Assembly (NCBI GenBank): GCA_902559035.1
Contig: CACEGG010000003.1
Span: 1 to 64,000, forward strand
Reading direction: 5' to 3'
Length of the DNA: 64,000 nucleotides
Origin: an uncultured Bacteroidota bacterium
Lineage (GTDB): Bacteria; Bacteroidota; Bacteroidia; Flavobacteriales; Flavobacteriaceae
Positions 8,713 through 19,227 of this stretch are shown in pieces; within the stretch, counting starts at the first letter, position 1, and every line of letters begins with the position of its first letter. The notes beneath the pieces are model-generated. The model was not told where the DNA came from and ran no database searches. It saw only the letters and a list, made by a program, of their open reading frames with translations. The translations under genes were made by a program, and so were the position numbers.

Positions 8713-10005
8713 TTAAACTAATACTTTTGAATCAATCTTTGAGAAAGCTAATTCCAAATCTTTCTTTAGATCTTCAATATCCTCCAAACCAACAGATAAT
8801 CTAATTAAATCACTTGTTACTCCAGTTGAAGCTTGCTCTTCAACACTTAATTGTTGATGAGTAGTACTTGCAGGATGAATAATTAGAGATTTAGTATCGC
8901 CTATATTAGCAAGAAGTGAAAAAACTTCTGTTTTATCTGCTAATGTTTTAGCAGAATCAAAACCTCCCTTTACTCCAAAGGTTATAAGACCACTTTGTCC
9001 TTTAGGTAAATATTTTTTAGCTAGAGAGTTGTATTCGCTAGATTCTAGTCCTGGATAATTAACCCACTCTACTTCTGGTCGATTCTCTAACCATTTTGCA
9101 AGACTTAAGGCATTAGAACTGTGTTTTTTAATTCTTATTTCTAATGTCTCTAGACCCTGAATAATTTGAAAAGCATTGAATGGACTTAGTGCTCCACCAA
9201 GATCTCGTAAACCTTCTATTCTAACTTTTGCAATAAATGCTGCAGCACCTAAAGCATCATGATATATTAATCCGTGGTAACCAGGTGAAGGTTCAGTAAA
9301 TTCTGGGAATTTACCACTGGACCAATCGAATGTTCCAGCATCTATAATAACTCCTCCTAGAGCTGTTCCGTTTCCATTAATGTATTTAGTTAAAGAATGG
9401 ATAACAATATTTGCTCCATGCTCTATTGGATTTAATAATGCGGGACTTGCAACAGTATTATCCACAATGAAAGGAACTTTAGATTGCTTTGCATATTTGG
9501 ATATTTCTTTTAAATCTAAAACATCTAGTTTAGGGTTTCCTAACGATTCTGCAAAAAATACTCTTGTATTTTCTTTTACAGCATCTTGAAAATTTTGAGG
9601 ATCCGATGGATCTACGAAAGTTGTAGTAATTCCTAGTCTTGGCAGAGTTACATTCAATAAATTAAAAGTTCCGCCATACAAACTATTAGAAGCTACAATA
9701 TGATCACCTGATTTTAATAGCACAAGAAGTGCAGTAGATATGGCCGAGGTTCCTGATGCAGTAACAACGGAAGCAATTCCTCCTTCCAGTGCGGCTAATC
9801 TTTGTTCTAAAACATCATTTGTTGGGTTATTTAGTCTTGTGTAAATATATCCAGGTTCAGCAAGTGCAAATAAATTTGCAGCGTGATCTGAATTATTAAA
9901 AACATAAGATGTAGATTGATAAATTGGAACTGCTCTAGTTCCTTGGCTTAAGCTTGTATCATGTCCTGCATGTAAAGCTTTTGTAGATAATTTTTGTTCA
10001 CTCAT
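8713..10005 (-). CDS. metY: O-acetylhomoserine aminocarboxypropyltransferase/cysteine synthase
   Basis: Cys/Met metabolism PLP enzyme: IVIHSLTKYINGNGTALGGVI; N-terminal STKALHAGHD. Confidence 0.95.
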   Translation of the reverse strand: MSEQKLSTKALHAGHDTSLSQGTRAVPIYQSTSYVFNNSDHAANLFALAEPGYIYTRLNNPTNDVLEQRLAALEGGIASVVTASGTSAISTALLVLLKSGDHIVASNSLYGGTFNLLNVTLPRLGITTTFVDPSDPQNFQDAVKENTRVFFAESLGNPKLDVLDLKEISKYAKQSKVPFIVDNTVASPALLNPIEHGANIVIHSLTKYINGNGTALGGVIIDAGTFDWSSGKFPEFTEPSPGYHGLIYHDALGAAAFIAKVRIEGLRDLGGALSPFNAFQIIQGLETLEIRIKKHSSNALSLAKWLENRPEVEWVNYPGLESSEYNSLAKKYLPKGQSGLITFGVKGGFDSAKTLADKTEVFSLLANIGDTKSLIIHPASTTHQQLSVEEQASTGVTSDLIRLSVGLEDIEDLKKDLELAFSKIDSKVLV

Positions 10006-10071
10006 TTTTATATATTTAATTAGATATTAATTAAATTTATAATTAGATGTGATTTGACGTTAAATAGTTCT

Positions 10072-10130
10072 GAAGCTTCTGCTTTAGCACTTTTTTAAAG
10101 AGGTTGCAATCAGTCAAATCGATCCTCTAA
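10072..10130 (-). ncRNA. SAM-II riboswitch
   Basis: Minus strand AGAGGAUCGAUUUGACUGAUUGCAACCUCUUUAAAAAAGUGCUAAAGCAGAAG matches the SAM-II pseudoknot (P1 AGAGG/CCUCU, GAUUUgACnnnUUGCAA, UAAAnnnnGCUAAA), upstream of metY-metX. Confidence 0.9.
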
Positions 10131-10145
10131 TAATAAATTAGACTT

Positions 10146-10175
10146 CAAATCTAAAATTAAAATGCCTTAAAACAA
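10146..10175 (-). promoter_or_regulatory. Bacteroidetes-type promoter for SAM-II/metY-metX
   Basis: TTG-N19-TAGATTTG immediately upstream of the riboswitch. Confidence 0.75.
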
Positions 10176-10181
10176 AAAAAA

Positions 10182-11195
10182 TTATCTAAAATTTACAGAA
10201 ATTCCAGCTGACAAGGTATTATATCTCTGGAAAGTGAAGTCAGCAAAAGCGCTAAAAACTAAAAATTTAAACCTAGCACCAATAGTTGTTTTGTATCCTG
10301 AAACGTTAAAATCCATGTCAATTGGATCTTTTAACAATTTTGAAATTGGTATTCCTGAACTGGAATTATACTCTAAATCGTAATTTCCTAATAATTTAAA
10401 TGAAGAATTTCCACCTGAATATCCAAAGGAAGTATAAAAATCTACAACTAATAAATCAACTGAGGCTAGTAGTAACAAATTATAATTATTTAGGCTAAAC
10501 TGTGCAACCTGTCCGGATCCGTTCAAAGAACTAAACGATTGAACATCATAGTCTATATCCATATTTGAAAATGAAGCGAAAGCAGAAACATTTAATGGGA
10601 TTTTATCAATTGGTCCAAAATATTGCAATAAATTATGTTTGATACCTAATCCTTTTAATGACATATCTACTCCATTTCTGTGATATTCTGGACTGTATCT
10701 TATGACAACTTCCGTATCAAAAGGAATTCCTACACCCAACTGAAGAACAGGAGCGGGTATTGCACCAAGAGGAAGCTTGCTTTTAATTCCTTTAGGAGAT
10801 TTAATAATAGTTGAAATTTCAGGATATATACCATCAGCCGGAATAGTAATCATCAAATCTTCTTGTCTACTTTCACCTGCAATAGTAGGTAAGCTTTCCG
10901 CATCTGTTGAAATATATTCTAAATCAGAAATAGTAAAAGATCTATCAGCTGATGGTACAAAAGAGGTGTTAATTCTAAGGGATAAATCAACTCCTAATTT
11001 CTTATGGACCTTCGCAGTATTATACCATCCGCCGTTCGAGCTGTATATTGCTCCTTTCATCATAGGATCTAAATACCTTTCGAATATTTTTTTTGAATCG
11101 CTTTCAACTGCAAGAAGGATAGACTCAAAACCTGACTGGGACCAACAAAGTAATGGTAAAAAAAGTGAAATTAATATACTAAATCTAAAATTCAA
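10182..11195 (-). CDS. Secreted/outer-membrane protein, DUF6588-like
   Basis: Signal peptide (FLPLLCWSQ); GGWYNTAKVHKKLGVDLSLRIN resembles DUF6588 proteins. Confidence 0.65.
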   Translation of the reverse strand: MNFRFSILISLFLPLLCWSQSGFESILLAVESDSKKIFERYLDPMMKGAIYSSNGGWYNTAKVHKKLGVDLSLRINTSFVPSADRSFTISDLEYISTDAESLPTIAGESRQEDLMITIPADGIYPEISTIIKSPKGIKSKLPLGAIPAPVLQLGVGIPFDTEVVIRYSPEYHRNGVDMSLKGLGIKHNLLQYFGPIDKIPLNVSAFASFSNMDIDYDVQSFSSLNGSGQVAQFSLNNYNLLLLASVDLLVVDFYTSFGYSGGNSSFKLLGNYDLEYNSSSGIPISKLLKDPIDMDFNVSGYKTTIGARFKFLVFSAFADFTFQRYNTLSAGISVNFR

Positions 11196-11233
11196 TTGTT
11201 TAAATTTTAAACAAATATACGCTGAAAAAAATC

Positions 11234-13993
11234 TTATTTCTTACCGCCTTTGGTCTTACCCCCTTTGGATTTTCCAGAACCCCCAGCAAAAGACGTTAAA
11301 TCGTATTTTAATCTAAAAACTGTATATCTAGGTTGAATAATATAAGATCTAGTTTGGCTGTAAAGTTGATTAAAACTATCTCTATTTATTGATGTATCAT
11401 TAAATATGTTAGTTACGCTTATGCCGAATTCCCATTTAGAACCATCTTTATTGTAGGATAAATCTGCTTCTCCGGATCTATACTCATTTAAAGTAACATT
11501 TTCATCTCTGTAATAATTGTAAGAGTAATCGGCTCTAAAAACAAACCCTTTACCGAAATATGCATCAATTTGAACAAAAGGAGAATCCGTGTAAAAATAG
11601 TTTTTAAAATTACCAGTGTCGTACATACGCTTGTTGTAGCTATAACCAACCTCAATGTTAGGTTTATCCCTAAAATTTGTTGCTATACTAGCTTTATAGC
11701 TTTGAGTAAAGTTAACTTGTTCAGTGAGGGTTCCGTTTACTATATTATTGAAATCACTGAAATTAAAATTCATATTAAACCCTGCTTTGAAATTTTTAAA
11801 TCTTTTATCTATTCTTCCAGATGCGCTGTAAGTTTCTCTTGGTATATTAGAATTTATTGGAGATCTAACACTACTTACTCCACTTAGCAAAGTTCTACTT
11901 TGAATTGAATTACTTCTCTTGGAATAATTAAGTCTTGCAAATACATTTGTGAAATTGAAAATATTGATACTTTGATAATTAAGATTATAATTATAAAATT
12001 TAGCGGATTCAAGATTTGGATTCCCTTGAAAAAAGGAATTGTAATTGTTAAAAACATAACCCTCTGCTAAATTATTTACGTCAGTAAATTGATTTGTTGC
12101 ATTGTAAGTAAACCTTAATGATTCAGAGTCTTTAAATTTCACAAATACTCTCATGTCAGGTCTAATATCAGTAAATGAATTAGTTTCTGTTCTTGCAAGT
12201 TGAGTATTTTCTGATTTATATGAATTGATGGTAAATCCCGGTTCCATTGTAAAAATACCAGTTATAAACCTATAATTTAATGAGAAGTATGCATCATTAA
12301 ATTTAAAGTCTACATCGTTGTTTAAAATTTCATCATTAAAAGAAACCTGGGAGTTATTGTCTAATATTTGAAAAATACTAGAATTAAAATTTTGTTTAAC
12401 ATCGGTAATACCAAAAGTGAAATTTAAATTTGATTTAGGAGTCAAAATGTAGTAATAATCTAATTTGGCTTCAACTTTATCAGTTTCAACTATTCTATTT
12501 TGATTTACATTAAATTTAGATTGATCAGTATTTAATGGAATTATATTTCTAAATGGTTGAATATCTCTAATTGCTCTGTAAAATGGGTCTTCGTTCTGGG
12601 ACAAATGTTGTGCTTCAAAAGAGAATATATGATCTTCATTCAAAGTATAATACGCTTTTAATTCTTGATTAATAGAGCTAGGTTCATCAGATTTATATAA
12701 ATTAATTTGATCTAATTCTATTGGTTGAATAGAAGGTTGATTTGAAGAATCACGAAAAGATTCAGACATCAAATCGGTATTTTCTATATTTTCTGCAGAT
12801 TTTACAAGTAAGTTATACTCGGTTTGTAACCTGTCGTTAGGATTAAAAGCAGTAGTGAATTTATAAAGTTGTTGCTGATTATCTTGAATAACATTGTCTT
12901 CTGAATTTTGAATATTACCATTAGTATAATTTCTTGATATTTTTTCTTCAACAATATTTTTAGTTTTAGATAAAATTGCAAATCCACTAATTTCCCAGCT
13001 TTCATTAGGAGAATGACTAAAATTATATGCTCCAAGTTGAGCATCAATAGATTTTGCTTGGTTATTTTGTAAACTACCTAAACCAGCTCCATCTGTTGAT
13101 ATACTTATAGATGTTCCGTTTCTAGCATTTAAATTACCAAATCCTCCACCAAATTTATAAAAATCCCGTCTGGAAAGAACAGGTTCACCAATGTTATTAG
13201 TATTACCTAAAAGACTCATACTAAAATCTTTAGCATAGTAAAATACTTTTGGAGCAGCCAAGACTCTGTCTTCATTACCCACTCCCCCTAAAATTTCACC
13301 AAACCAAAATTTATCTTTTCCACTTTTAAGGCTAATGTTAATTGCAATGTTATCCTCATTATTGGTTACATTTCTAAGCTGACCAACTTCAGTAAAATTT
13401 CTTAATACTTCAACCTTACCGACTGCTTTTGCTGGTAAATTTTGTGTTGCTAATTTAGAATCTCCATCAAAAAAATCCTTTCCTTCAACTGTGATTTTTG
13501 TTATCTCCTTACCCTCAACTTCAACCCTTCCGTCTTCATTAATTTCAACACCAGGTAAGTTTTTTAAGACGTCAGCCAATTTTTTTTCGGTTCCAGTGTT
13601 AAAGGAGTCAGCATTATAAACTATCGTATCTCCTTTAATAGTTACTGGCATTTCATAAACAAGTTCAACTTCGTCTAAAGCTTCAGCTTGTTCTTCGAGT
13701 TTTATATTTTTTTCAAAACTCTCTGAAATGTTTAAATTAAATACAAACTCAGTAAAACCAATAAAAGAAACTTTTATTTCATAGTCTGTGTTTTTCTTTA
13801 ATGAAAGTCTGTAATATCCTGATTCATTAGAAATTCCAAAACCATCTAAAATTTTTGATTGCTTTTCTATGGCAATGACATTTGCTCCCGTTAAACTATT
13901 TCCATCTACATCTGTAATTATTCCCTCAAATCTAACTTGAGAATATGAAAGTGTAGAGAATACTAATAAAACAATTAGAAATATATTTTTCAT
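11234..13993 (-). CDS. Outer-membrane beta-barrel protein with N-terminal carboxypeptidase-like regulatory domain (TonB-receptor related)
   Basis: Signal peptide; GIITDVDGNSLTGANVIAIEK domain; LADVLKNLPGVEINEDGRVEVEGKEITKITVEGKDFFDGD plug. Confidence 0.88.
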   Translation of the reverse strand: MKNIFLIVLLVFSTLSYSQVRFEGIITDVDGNSLTGANVIAIEKQSKILDGFGISNESGYYRLSLKKNTDYEIKVSFIGFTEFVFNLNISESFEKNIKLEEQAEALDEVELVYEMPVTIKGDTIVYNADSFNTGTEKKLADVLKNLPGVEINEDGRVEVEGKEITKITVEGKDFFDGDSKLATQNLPAKAVGKVEVLRNFTEVGQLRNVTNNEDNIAINISLKSGKDKFWFGEILGGVGNEDRVLAAPKVFYYAKDFSMSLLGNTNNIGEPVLSRRDFYKFGGGFGNLNARNGTSISISTDGAGLGSLQNNQAKSIDAQLGAYNFSHSPNESWEISGFAILSKTKNIVEEKISRNYTNGNIQNSEDNVIQDNQQQLYKFTTAFNPNDRLQTEYNLLVKSAENIENTDLMSESFRDSSNQPSIQPIELDQINLYKSDEPSSINQELKAYYTLNEDHIFSFEAQHLSQNEDPFYRAIRDIQPFRNIIPLNTDQSKFNVNQNRIVETDKVEAKLDYYYILTPKSNLNFTFGITDVKQNFNSSIFQILDNNSQVSFNDEILNNDVDFKFNDAYFSLNYRFITGIFTMEPGFTINSYKSENTQLARTETNSFTDIRPDMRVFVKFKDSESLRFTYNATNQFTDVNNLAEGYVFNNYNSFFQGNPNLESAKFYNYNLNYQSINIFNFTNVFARLNYSKRSNSIQSRTLLSGVSSVRSPINSNIPRETYSASGRIDKRFKNFKAGFNMNFNFSDFNNIVNGTLTEQVNFTQSYKASIATNFRDKPNIEVGYSYNKRMYDTGNFKNYFYTDSPFVQIDAYFGKGFVFRADYSYNYYRDENVTLNEYRSGEADLSYNKDGSKWEFGISVTNIFNDTSINRDSFNQLYSQTRSYIIQPRYTVFRLKYDLTSFAGGSGKSKGGKTKGGKK

Positions 13994-14014
13994 TATGGTC
14001 TTGTGAAATTTAAA

Positions 14015-14869
14015 TTAATTTAAACGAGCTCTTGAATTTCCCCATCCGCCACGATTGCCTCCTCCTCTGTTGTATCTCTCTCTCATTTCATTCATTTTAT
14101 CGCCTTGAATTTTATTAAACTCAGAATTTGTAACAACTTTGCCTTTAGAAGGTTCTTTAATTTTAATTTTTTCTTCTGGATTTAAAACAACTTTGGTACA
14201 TAACATTGTTCTATTTCCGTCACTTATTTCCAAAATAAGTCCAGGAAGACCACCGTACATCGCCGGTCCTGTTGAAACAGGAATTTCAGGGGTAAACCAA
14301 GCTGTCATAACAACAGTTTTAGTCTTGGGTAGTATGGGATTATTCTCTTCATTTGCATTCTGGTTATCTCTTTGTCTTCTACTAAAACTAAAAACATCTT
14401 CTTCAACTTCTTTAGTGTAAGAAGCCTTGTATGCGTTATAAATTCCTATTTTTTTAGTTTCTCCTGTCATAACCCATTTAGTAGGAGCTATGCTATCTGT
14501 AATTAGAAATATTTTTCCAAACAACTCTCTTTTGTTTATATACATATTTTCTTGGATATCTTTATAGATATCACCTTGAGCAGGACCTGCAACGAATTGC
14601 ATCCAATTAAATCCACCTCCACCAGATCCGCCAGCTTCGAGTGTTACTTCTTCTTTAAAGTAAGATGAACTACTATCAAAATCCAATATATAATTCTTTT
14701 CAAGAGCTGTTTTCATTCTTGCCTTCATATATTTTTGTCGTTCTGGTGACATATTCTTCATCCAATCCATATTGACAGTACTTTTAGACATGTAGTAAGC
14801 CTTACCTAAAAAATCCTGAGAATAACCCTCAAAACTTAAAAACAATAAAATAATTATTAATTTTTTCAT
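14015..14869 (-). CDS. GLPGLI family protein
   Basis: Contains YGGLPGLILEISDG; next to an outer-membrane beta-barrel gene. Confidence 0.93.
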   Translation of the reverse strand: MKKLIIILLFLSFEGYSQDFLGKAYYMSKSTVNMDWMKNMSPERQKYMKARMKTALEKNYILDFDSSSSYFKEEVTLEAGGSGGGGFNWMQFVAGPAQGDIYKDIQENMYINKRELFGKIFLITDSIAPTKWVMTGETKKIGIYNAYKASYTKEVEEDVFSFSRRQRDNQNANEENNPILPKTKTVVMTAWFTPEIPVSTGPAMYGGLPGLILEISDGNRTMLCTKVVLNPEEKIKIKEPSKGKVVTNSEFNKIQGDKMNEMRERYNRGGGNRGGWGNSRARLN

Positions 14870-14994
14870 AAGATTTAAATTATTTAAAATTTACAACTAA
14901 TAAATAGACAACAATTAAGCCACAAAGTTTAATTGATATTAATTTATATCAAATATAAATTATAAATTAGACTATTGATTTTAATCCATTAATT

Positions 14995-15606
14995 ATGCAT
15001 ATAGCAATTGCAGGAAATATTGGTGCTGGTAAAACAACATTGACAAAATTACTTTCCAAAAAATATAAATTTGAAGGACATTACGAGGATGTACTAAAAA
15101 ATCCTTATTTAGATGACTTCTACGAACAAATGGAAAGATGGTCATTTAATCTTCAAATTTATTTCCTAAACAGTAGATTCCGTCAAATATTAGATTTTAA
15201 TAAAGAAGGCAAAAACATTATTCAGGATAGAACAATCTATGAAGATGCCTTTATTTTTGCTCCAAATTTGAAAGCAATGGGACTGATGACTAACAGAGAT
15301 TTTGAAAACTATAAATCAATATTTAATTTAATGGAATCTTTTGTAAATCCACCAGATTTACTTATTTATTTAAGAAGTCAAATTCCAAATTTAGTTGATC
15401 AAATTCATAAAAGAGGAAGAGATTACGAAAGTTCAATCAGCATAGATTATCTAAGCAGACTAAATGAAAGATACGAAGCTTGGATTCAAACTTACAATAA
15501 AGGGAAACTTCTTATAATTGACGTTGACGATTTAGATTTTGTTAAAAACAAAAAAGACCTCCAAACTATTACCGACAAAATCGATAAGAGTCTAAAAGGT
15601 CTTTAA
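14995..15606 (+). CDS. Deoxynucleoside kinase
   Basis: P-loop AGNIGAGKTTLTKLL, QDRTIYEDAFIFA, DLLIYLR. Confidence 0.94.
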   Translation: MHIAIAGNIGAGKTTLTKLLSKKYKFEGHYEDVLKNPYLDDFYEQMERWSFNLQIYFLNSRFRQILDFNKEGKNIIQDRTIYEDAFIFAPNLKAMGLMTNRDFENYKSIFNLMESFVNPPDLLIYLRSQIPNLVDQIHKRGRDYESSISIDYLSRLNERYEAWIQTYNKGKLLIIDVDDLDFVKNKKDLQTITDKIDKSLKGL

Positions 15607-15625
15607 ATTCTACTTTATTTTTAAA

Positions 15626-18037
15626 TTACTTTTTATCTATCTGCATCATTGCAGCCTTTGCAATTTCCATAGCTTCACTTTTACTATGCTCTAACATTGC
15701 TTCCATAATTTCTTCTTGAGATCCACTTATAAATTCAGATTTTTTAGATACACCGTCAGAATCTGTTTCTTTAGATGTTACAGTCATAGTCCAAACATCA
15801 TTGTCAGCCTTAACAATTACTTCTTTTTTTACTTCAAGATCAATAGTGCTATGATCATTTTCTAATGAATGACCTCCTAAAATCGGAGCAATAACAAGGC
15901 CAATTAAACAAGTAAGTTTAATAAGAATATTCATTGATGGTCCAGAAGTATCTTTAAAAGGATCTCCAACAGTATCTCCAGTTACAGCAGCTTTGTGTGC
16001 ATCAGAACCTTTGTATGTCATCTCACCATTAATTTCAACACCAGCTTCAAAAGATTTTTTTGCATTATCCCAAGCACCACCAGCATTATTTTGAAAAATT
16101 GCCCATAAAACACCACTAACTGTAACACCTGCCATATATCCACCAAGCATTTCAGCAATCGCTAGATTATCCATTCCAAAAATCATTGGTACAAAAGCAA
16201 TTAATAATGGGAAGCCAATAGTTAAAACTCCAGGAAGCATCATTTCTTTTAAAGAAGCTTGAGTTGAAATAGCAACACATTTGTCATATTCTGGTTTTCC
16301 AGTACCCTCCATGATTCCAGGAATGTCTTTAAATTGTCTTCTTACTTCATGAACCATTTCCATTGCTGCCTTTCCAACTGCATTCATAGCAAGAGCTGAA
16401 AAAACAACTGGAACCATTCCACCTACAAATAACATAGCAAGAACTGGTGCCTTGAAAATATTGATACCATCAATTCCGGTAAATGTTACATAGGCAGCAA
16501 ATAAAGCCAGAGATGTTAAAGCAGCAGATGCAATTGCGAATCCTTTTCCAGTGGCTGCAGTAGTATTTCCTACAGAATCTAAAATATCTGTTCTTTCTCT
16601 CACAATTGGATCTTGTTCACTCATCTCCGCAATACCACCAGCATTATCAGAAATAGGTCCAAAAGCATCAATTGCAAGTTGCATTGCTGTAGTAGCCATC
16701 ATTGCTGAAGCAGCTAGAGCAACACCATAAAATCCAGCAAATATGTAAGATGCCCAAATAGCTAAAGCAAACAATATAACTGAGGGAAATGTAGAAATCA
16801 TTCCGGTAGCTAAACCTGCTATAATGTTTGTACCTGCACCAGTACTAGATTGTTGAACAATTTTAAGTGTTGGTGCTTTACCTAAACCAGTGTAATATTC
16901 TGTAACAGATGAAATTACCGCTCCAACAATTAAACCAACAATTGTGGCAAAAAATACATCCATTGAAGTAACTTCTTTCAATCCTTCTCCAAAAAATTCC
17001 ATTTGCATAGTTTCTGGAAGCATCCAAGAACATAAAACATAGCAAGCAGCAGCAACTAAACCTATTGAGGTCCAATTTCCTTTGTTAAGTGCATTCATTA
17101 CTTGATCTTCTTTAGCATCGTTTGTTTTGACACTTACTAATAATGTTCCTATAATGGAGATGATAATTCCAGCTCCAGCAATAGCAACTGGTAATAAAAT
17201 TGGTCCTATTCCACCAAAGGCATCATTGATACTTCCTCCCATATCTTCAATAACATAATTTCCAAGAACCATTGCTGCAAGAACAGTAGCTACATATGAA
17301 CCAAATAAATCAGCACCCATTCCAGCTACATCTCCTACATTATCACCAACATTATCAGCAATAGTCGCTGGATTTCTTGGGTCATCTTCAGGAATACCTG
17401 CTTCAACCTTACCAACTAAATCGGCACCAACGTCCGCTGCTTTAGTATAAATTCCTCCACCTACTCTTGCAAATAATGCAATTGACTCAGCACCTAACGA
17501 AAATCCTGCTAAGGTTTCTAAAACAATTGTCATGTCTTCAGTACTTGTCCAAGAACCTTCCATAAAAACATTGTAGAATATTATGAAAAAAGCTGTTAGA
17601 CCTAAAACTGCAAGTCCTGCAACTCCAAGTCCCATGACTGTTCCTCCACCAAATGATATTTTTAATGCATTTGGTAAGCTTGTTCTAGCAGCTTGAGTTG
17701 TTCTAACATTAGTTTTTGTCGCAATCTTCATTCCCATATTTCCAGCCCACGCCGAGAAAACAGCTCCAAAGATAAAAGCAATAACTATCAACCAGTGAGT
17801 AGTTGGAACTACAACAGAAACACCAGCTAAAGCTAAACTAACCACAAAAACAAATACAGCTAGTAATTTATATTCAGCATTTAAAAAAGCTAAAGCTCCC
17901 TCATATATGTGATCAGAAATTTCTTTCATTTTACCATCACCAGCATCTTGTTTCATTACCCATGATTTTTTGTAGAGCATGTAAGCTAATCCTATTAAAG
18001 CCAGGATTATAGGCATATAAATTGCTAAAGATTCCAT
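15626..18037 (-). CDS. hppA: Membrane-bound ion-translocating pyrophosphatase
   Basis: [44 protein letters not shown] signature; [11 protein letters not shown] (Ala/Gly as in the K+-dependent class). Confidence 0.97.
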   Translation of the reverse strand: MESLAIYMPIILALIGLAYMLYKKSWVMKQDAGDGKMKEISDHIYEGALAFLNAEYKLLAVFVFVVSLALAGVSVVVPTTHWLIVIAFIFGAVFSAWAGNMGMKIATKTNVRTTQAARTSLPNALKISFGGGTVMGLGVAGLAVLGLTAFFIIFYNVFMEGSWTSTEDMTIVLETLAGFSLGAESIALFARVGGGIYTKAADVGADLVGKVEAGIPEDDPRNPATIADNVGDNVGDVAGMGADLFGSYVATVLAAMVLGNYVIEDMGGSINDAFGGIGPILLPVAIAGAGIIISIIGTLLVSVKTNDAKEDQVMNALNKGNWTSIGLVAAACYVLCSWMLPETMQMEFFGEGLKEVTSMDVFFATIVGLIVGAVISSVTEYYTGLGKAPTLKIVQQSSTGAGTNIIAGLATGMISTFPSVILFALAIWASYIFAGFYGVALAASAMMATTAMQLAIDAFGPISDNAGGIAEMSEQDPIVRERTDILDSVGNTTAATGKGFAIASAALTSLALFAAYVTFTGIDGINIFKAPVLAMLFVGGMVPVVFSALAMNAVGKAAMEMVHEVRRQFKDIPGIMEGTGKPEYDKCVAISTQASLKEMMLPGVLTIGFPLLIAFVPMIFGMDNLAIAEMLGGYMAGVTVSGVLWAIFQNNAGGAWDNAKKSFEAGVEINGEMTYKGSDAHKAAVTGDTVGDPFKDTSGPSMNILIKLTCLIGLVIAPILGGHSLENDHSTIDLEVKKEVIVKADNDVWTMTVTSKETDSDGVSKKSEFISGSQEEIMEAMLEHSKSEAMEIAKAAMMQIDKK

Positions 18038-18113
18038 ATTATATTTTTAATATTAATTTGTTTAAAATTTGATCGCAAAAGTAGTTAAATACAGTGAATA
18101 ACAAAACTGAATT

Positions 18114-19091
18114 TTATTTATACATCACCTTTTTAATAGACTTTATCACATCTTCACTATTTGGTAGCCATTCAGCCAGAAGTACAGGCGAGTATGGAGC
18201 AGGTGTATCAGCAGTATTGATTTTTTCAATTGGTGCATCTAAATAATCGAAAATTTGATTTTGTACTTGGTATGTAATTTCAGTTGAAATATTACCAAAT
18301 GGCCAGGATTCTTCTAAAATTACTAATCTATTTGTTTTTTTAACAGACTCTAAAATTGTATCTACATCCAGAGGTCTGATCGTTCTAAGATCAATTAATT
18401 CTACCTCAATTCCTTCTTCTTTTAATTTATCGACTGCTATTTGTGCCTGTTTTAATATTTTTCCAAATGAGACGAGCGTTACATCCTTCCCTGGAACCTT
18501 AATTTCAGCTTTTCCAATTGGAATTAAATACTCATCCTCAGGCACCTCTCCTTTGTCACCATACATCTGTTCTGATTCCATAAAAATGACTGGGTCATTA
18601 TCTCTTATTGCAGATTTTAATAACCCTTTTGCATCATAGGGGTTTGATGGAACAATTACTTTTAATCCAGGACAATTTGCATACCAACTCTCGAAAGCTT
18701 GGGAATGGGTTGCAGCTAGTTGACCTGCAGATCCTGTTGGGCCTCTAAATACTATGGGACATGGAAATTGACCGCCTGACATTTGTCTAATTTTTGCAGC
18801 ATTATTTATAATTTGATCAATACCCACCAACGCAAAGTTAAAAGTCATAAACTCTATTATGGGACGATTTCCTGTCATTGTTGAACCAACTCCTATACCG
18901 GCGAAACCTAGCTCCGAAATTGGTGTATCTATAACTCTTTTATCTCCAAATTCATCAAGCATTCCTTTTGAAGCTTTATAAGCTCCATTGTATTCTGCTA
19001 CCTCTTCACCCATTAAATAAATTGATTCATCCAATCTCATTTCTTCAGACATGGCTTCACAGATTGCTTCTCTAAATTGAATAATTCTCAT
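18114..19091 (-). CDS. pdhB: Pyruvate dehydrogenase E1 component beta subunit (start moved from 19169 to 19091)
   Basis: MRIIQFREAICEAMSEEMRLDESIYLMGEEVAEYNGAYKASKGML; TPI(S)ELGFAGIGVG; the first 26 aa of the ORF call look non-native. Confidence 0.94.
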   Translation of the reverse strand: MRIIQFREAICEAMSEEMRLDESIYLMGEEVAEYNGAYKASKGMLDEFGDKRVIDTPISELGFAGIGVGSTMTGNRPIIEFMTFNFALVGIDQIINNAAKIRQMSGGQFPCPIVFRGPTGSAGQLAATHSQAFESWYANCPGLKVIVPSNPYDAKGLLKSAIRDNDPVIFMESEQMYGDKGEVPEDEYLIPIGKAEIKVPGKDVTLVSFGKILKQAQIAVDKLKEEGIEVELIDLRTIRPLDVDTILESVKKTNRLVILEESWPFGNISTEITYQVQNQIFDYLDAPIEKINTADTPAPYSPVLLAEWLPNSEDVIKSIKKVMYK

Positions 19092-19154
19092 ATGGATTAT
19101 AATTTGTGGCAAAAATAAATAATATTTAAAGATTTTGATGTTTTTATTCTTAAA

Positions 19155-19182
19155 AAAAATACTATGCACGCATAGTATTTTT
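19155..19182. repeat. 28-bp palindrome in the pdhB/etfB divergent intergenic region
   Basis: AAAAATACTATGC-AC-GCATAGTATTTTT, perfect 13-bp arms. Confidence 0.9.
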
Positions 19183-19227
19183 ATAAATTTTACATATATT
19201 TGGAGAAATATAATAACTCAGGTATTT

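Noticed and set aside
10777-11316. 179-aa plus-strand ORF
   Set aside because: Antisense to two well-supported minus-strand genes and has no recognisable domain.
15558-15605. AAAGACCT...AGGTCTTT inverted repeat at the end of the deoxynucleoside kinase gene
   Set aside because: Loop of nearly 40 nt, inside coding sequence and with no clear U-tract; not a convincing terminator.
16878-17075. 65-aa Cys-rich minus-strand ORF
   Set aside because: Alternate frame within hppA; composition is a by-product of the hydrophobic coding sequence.
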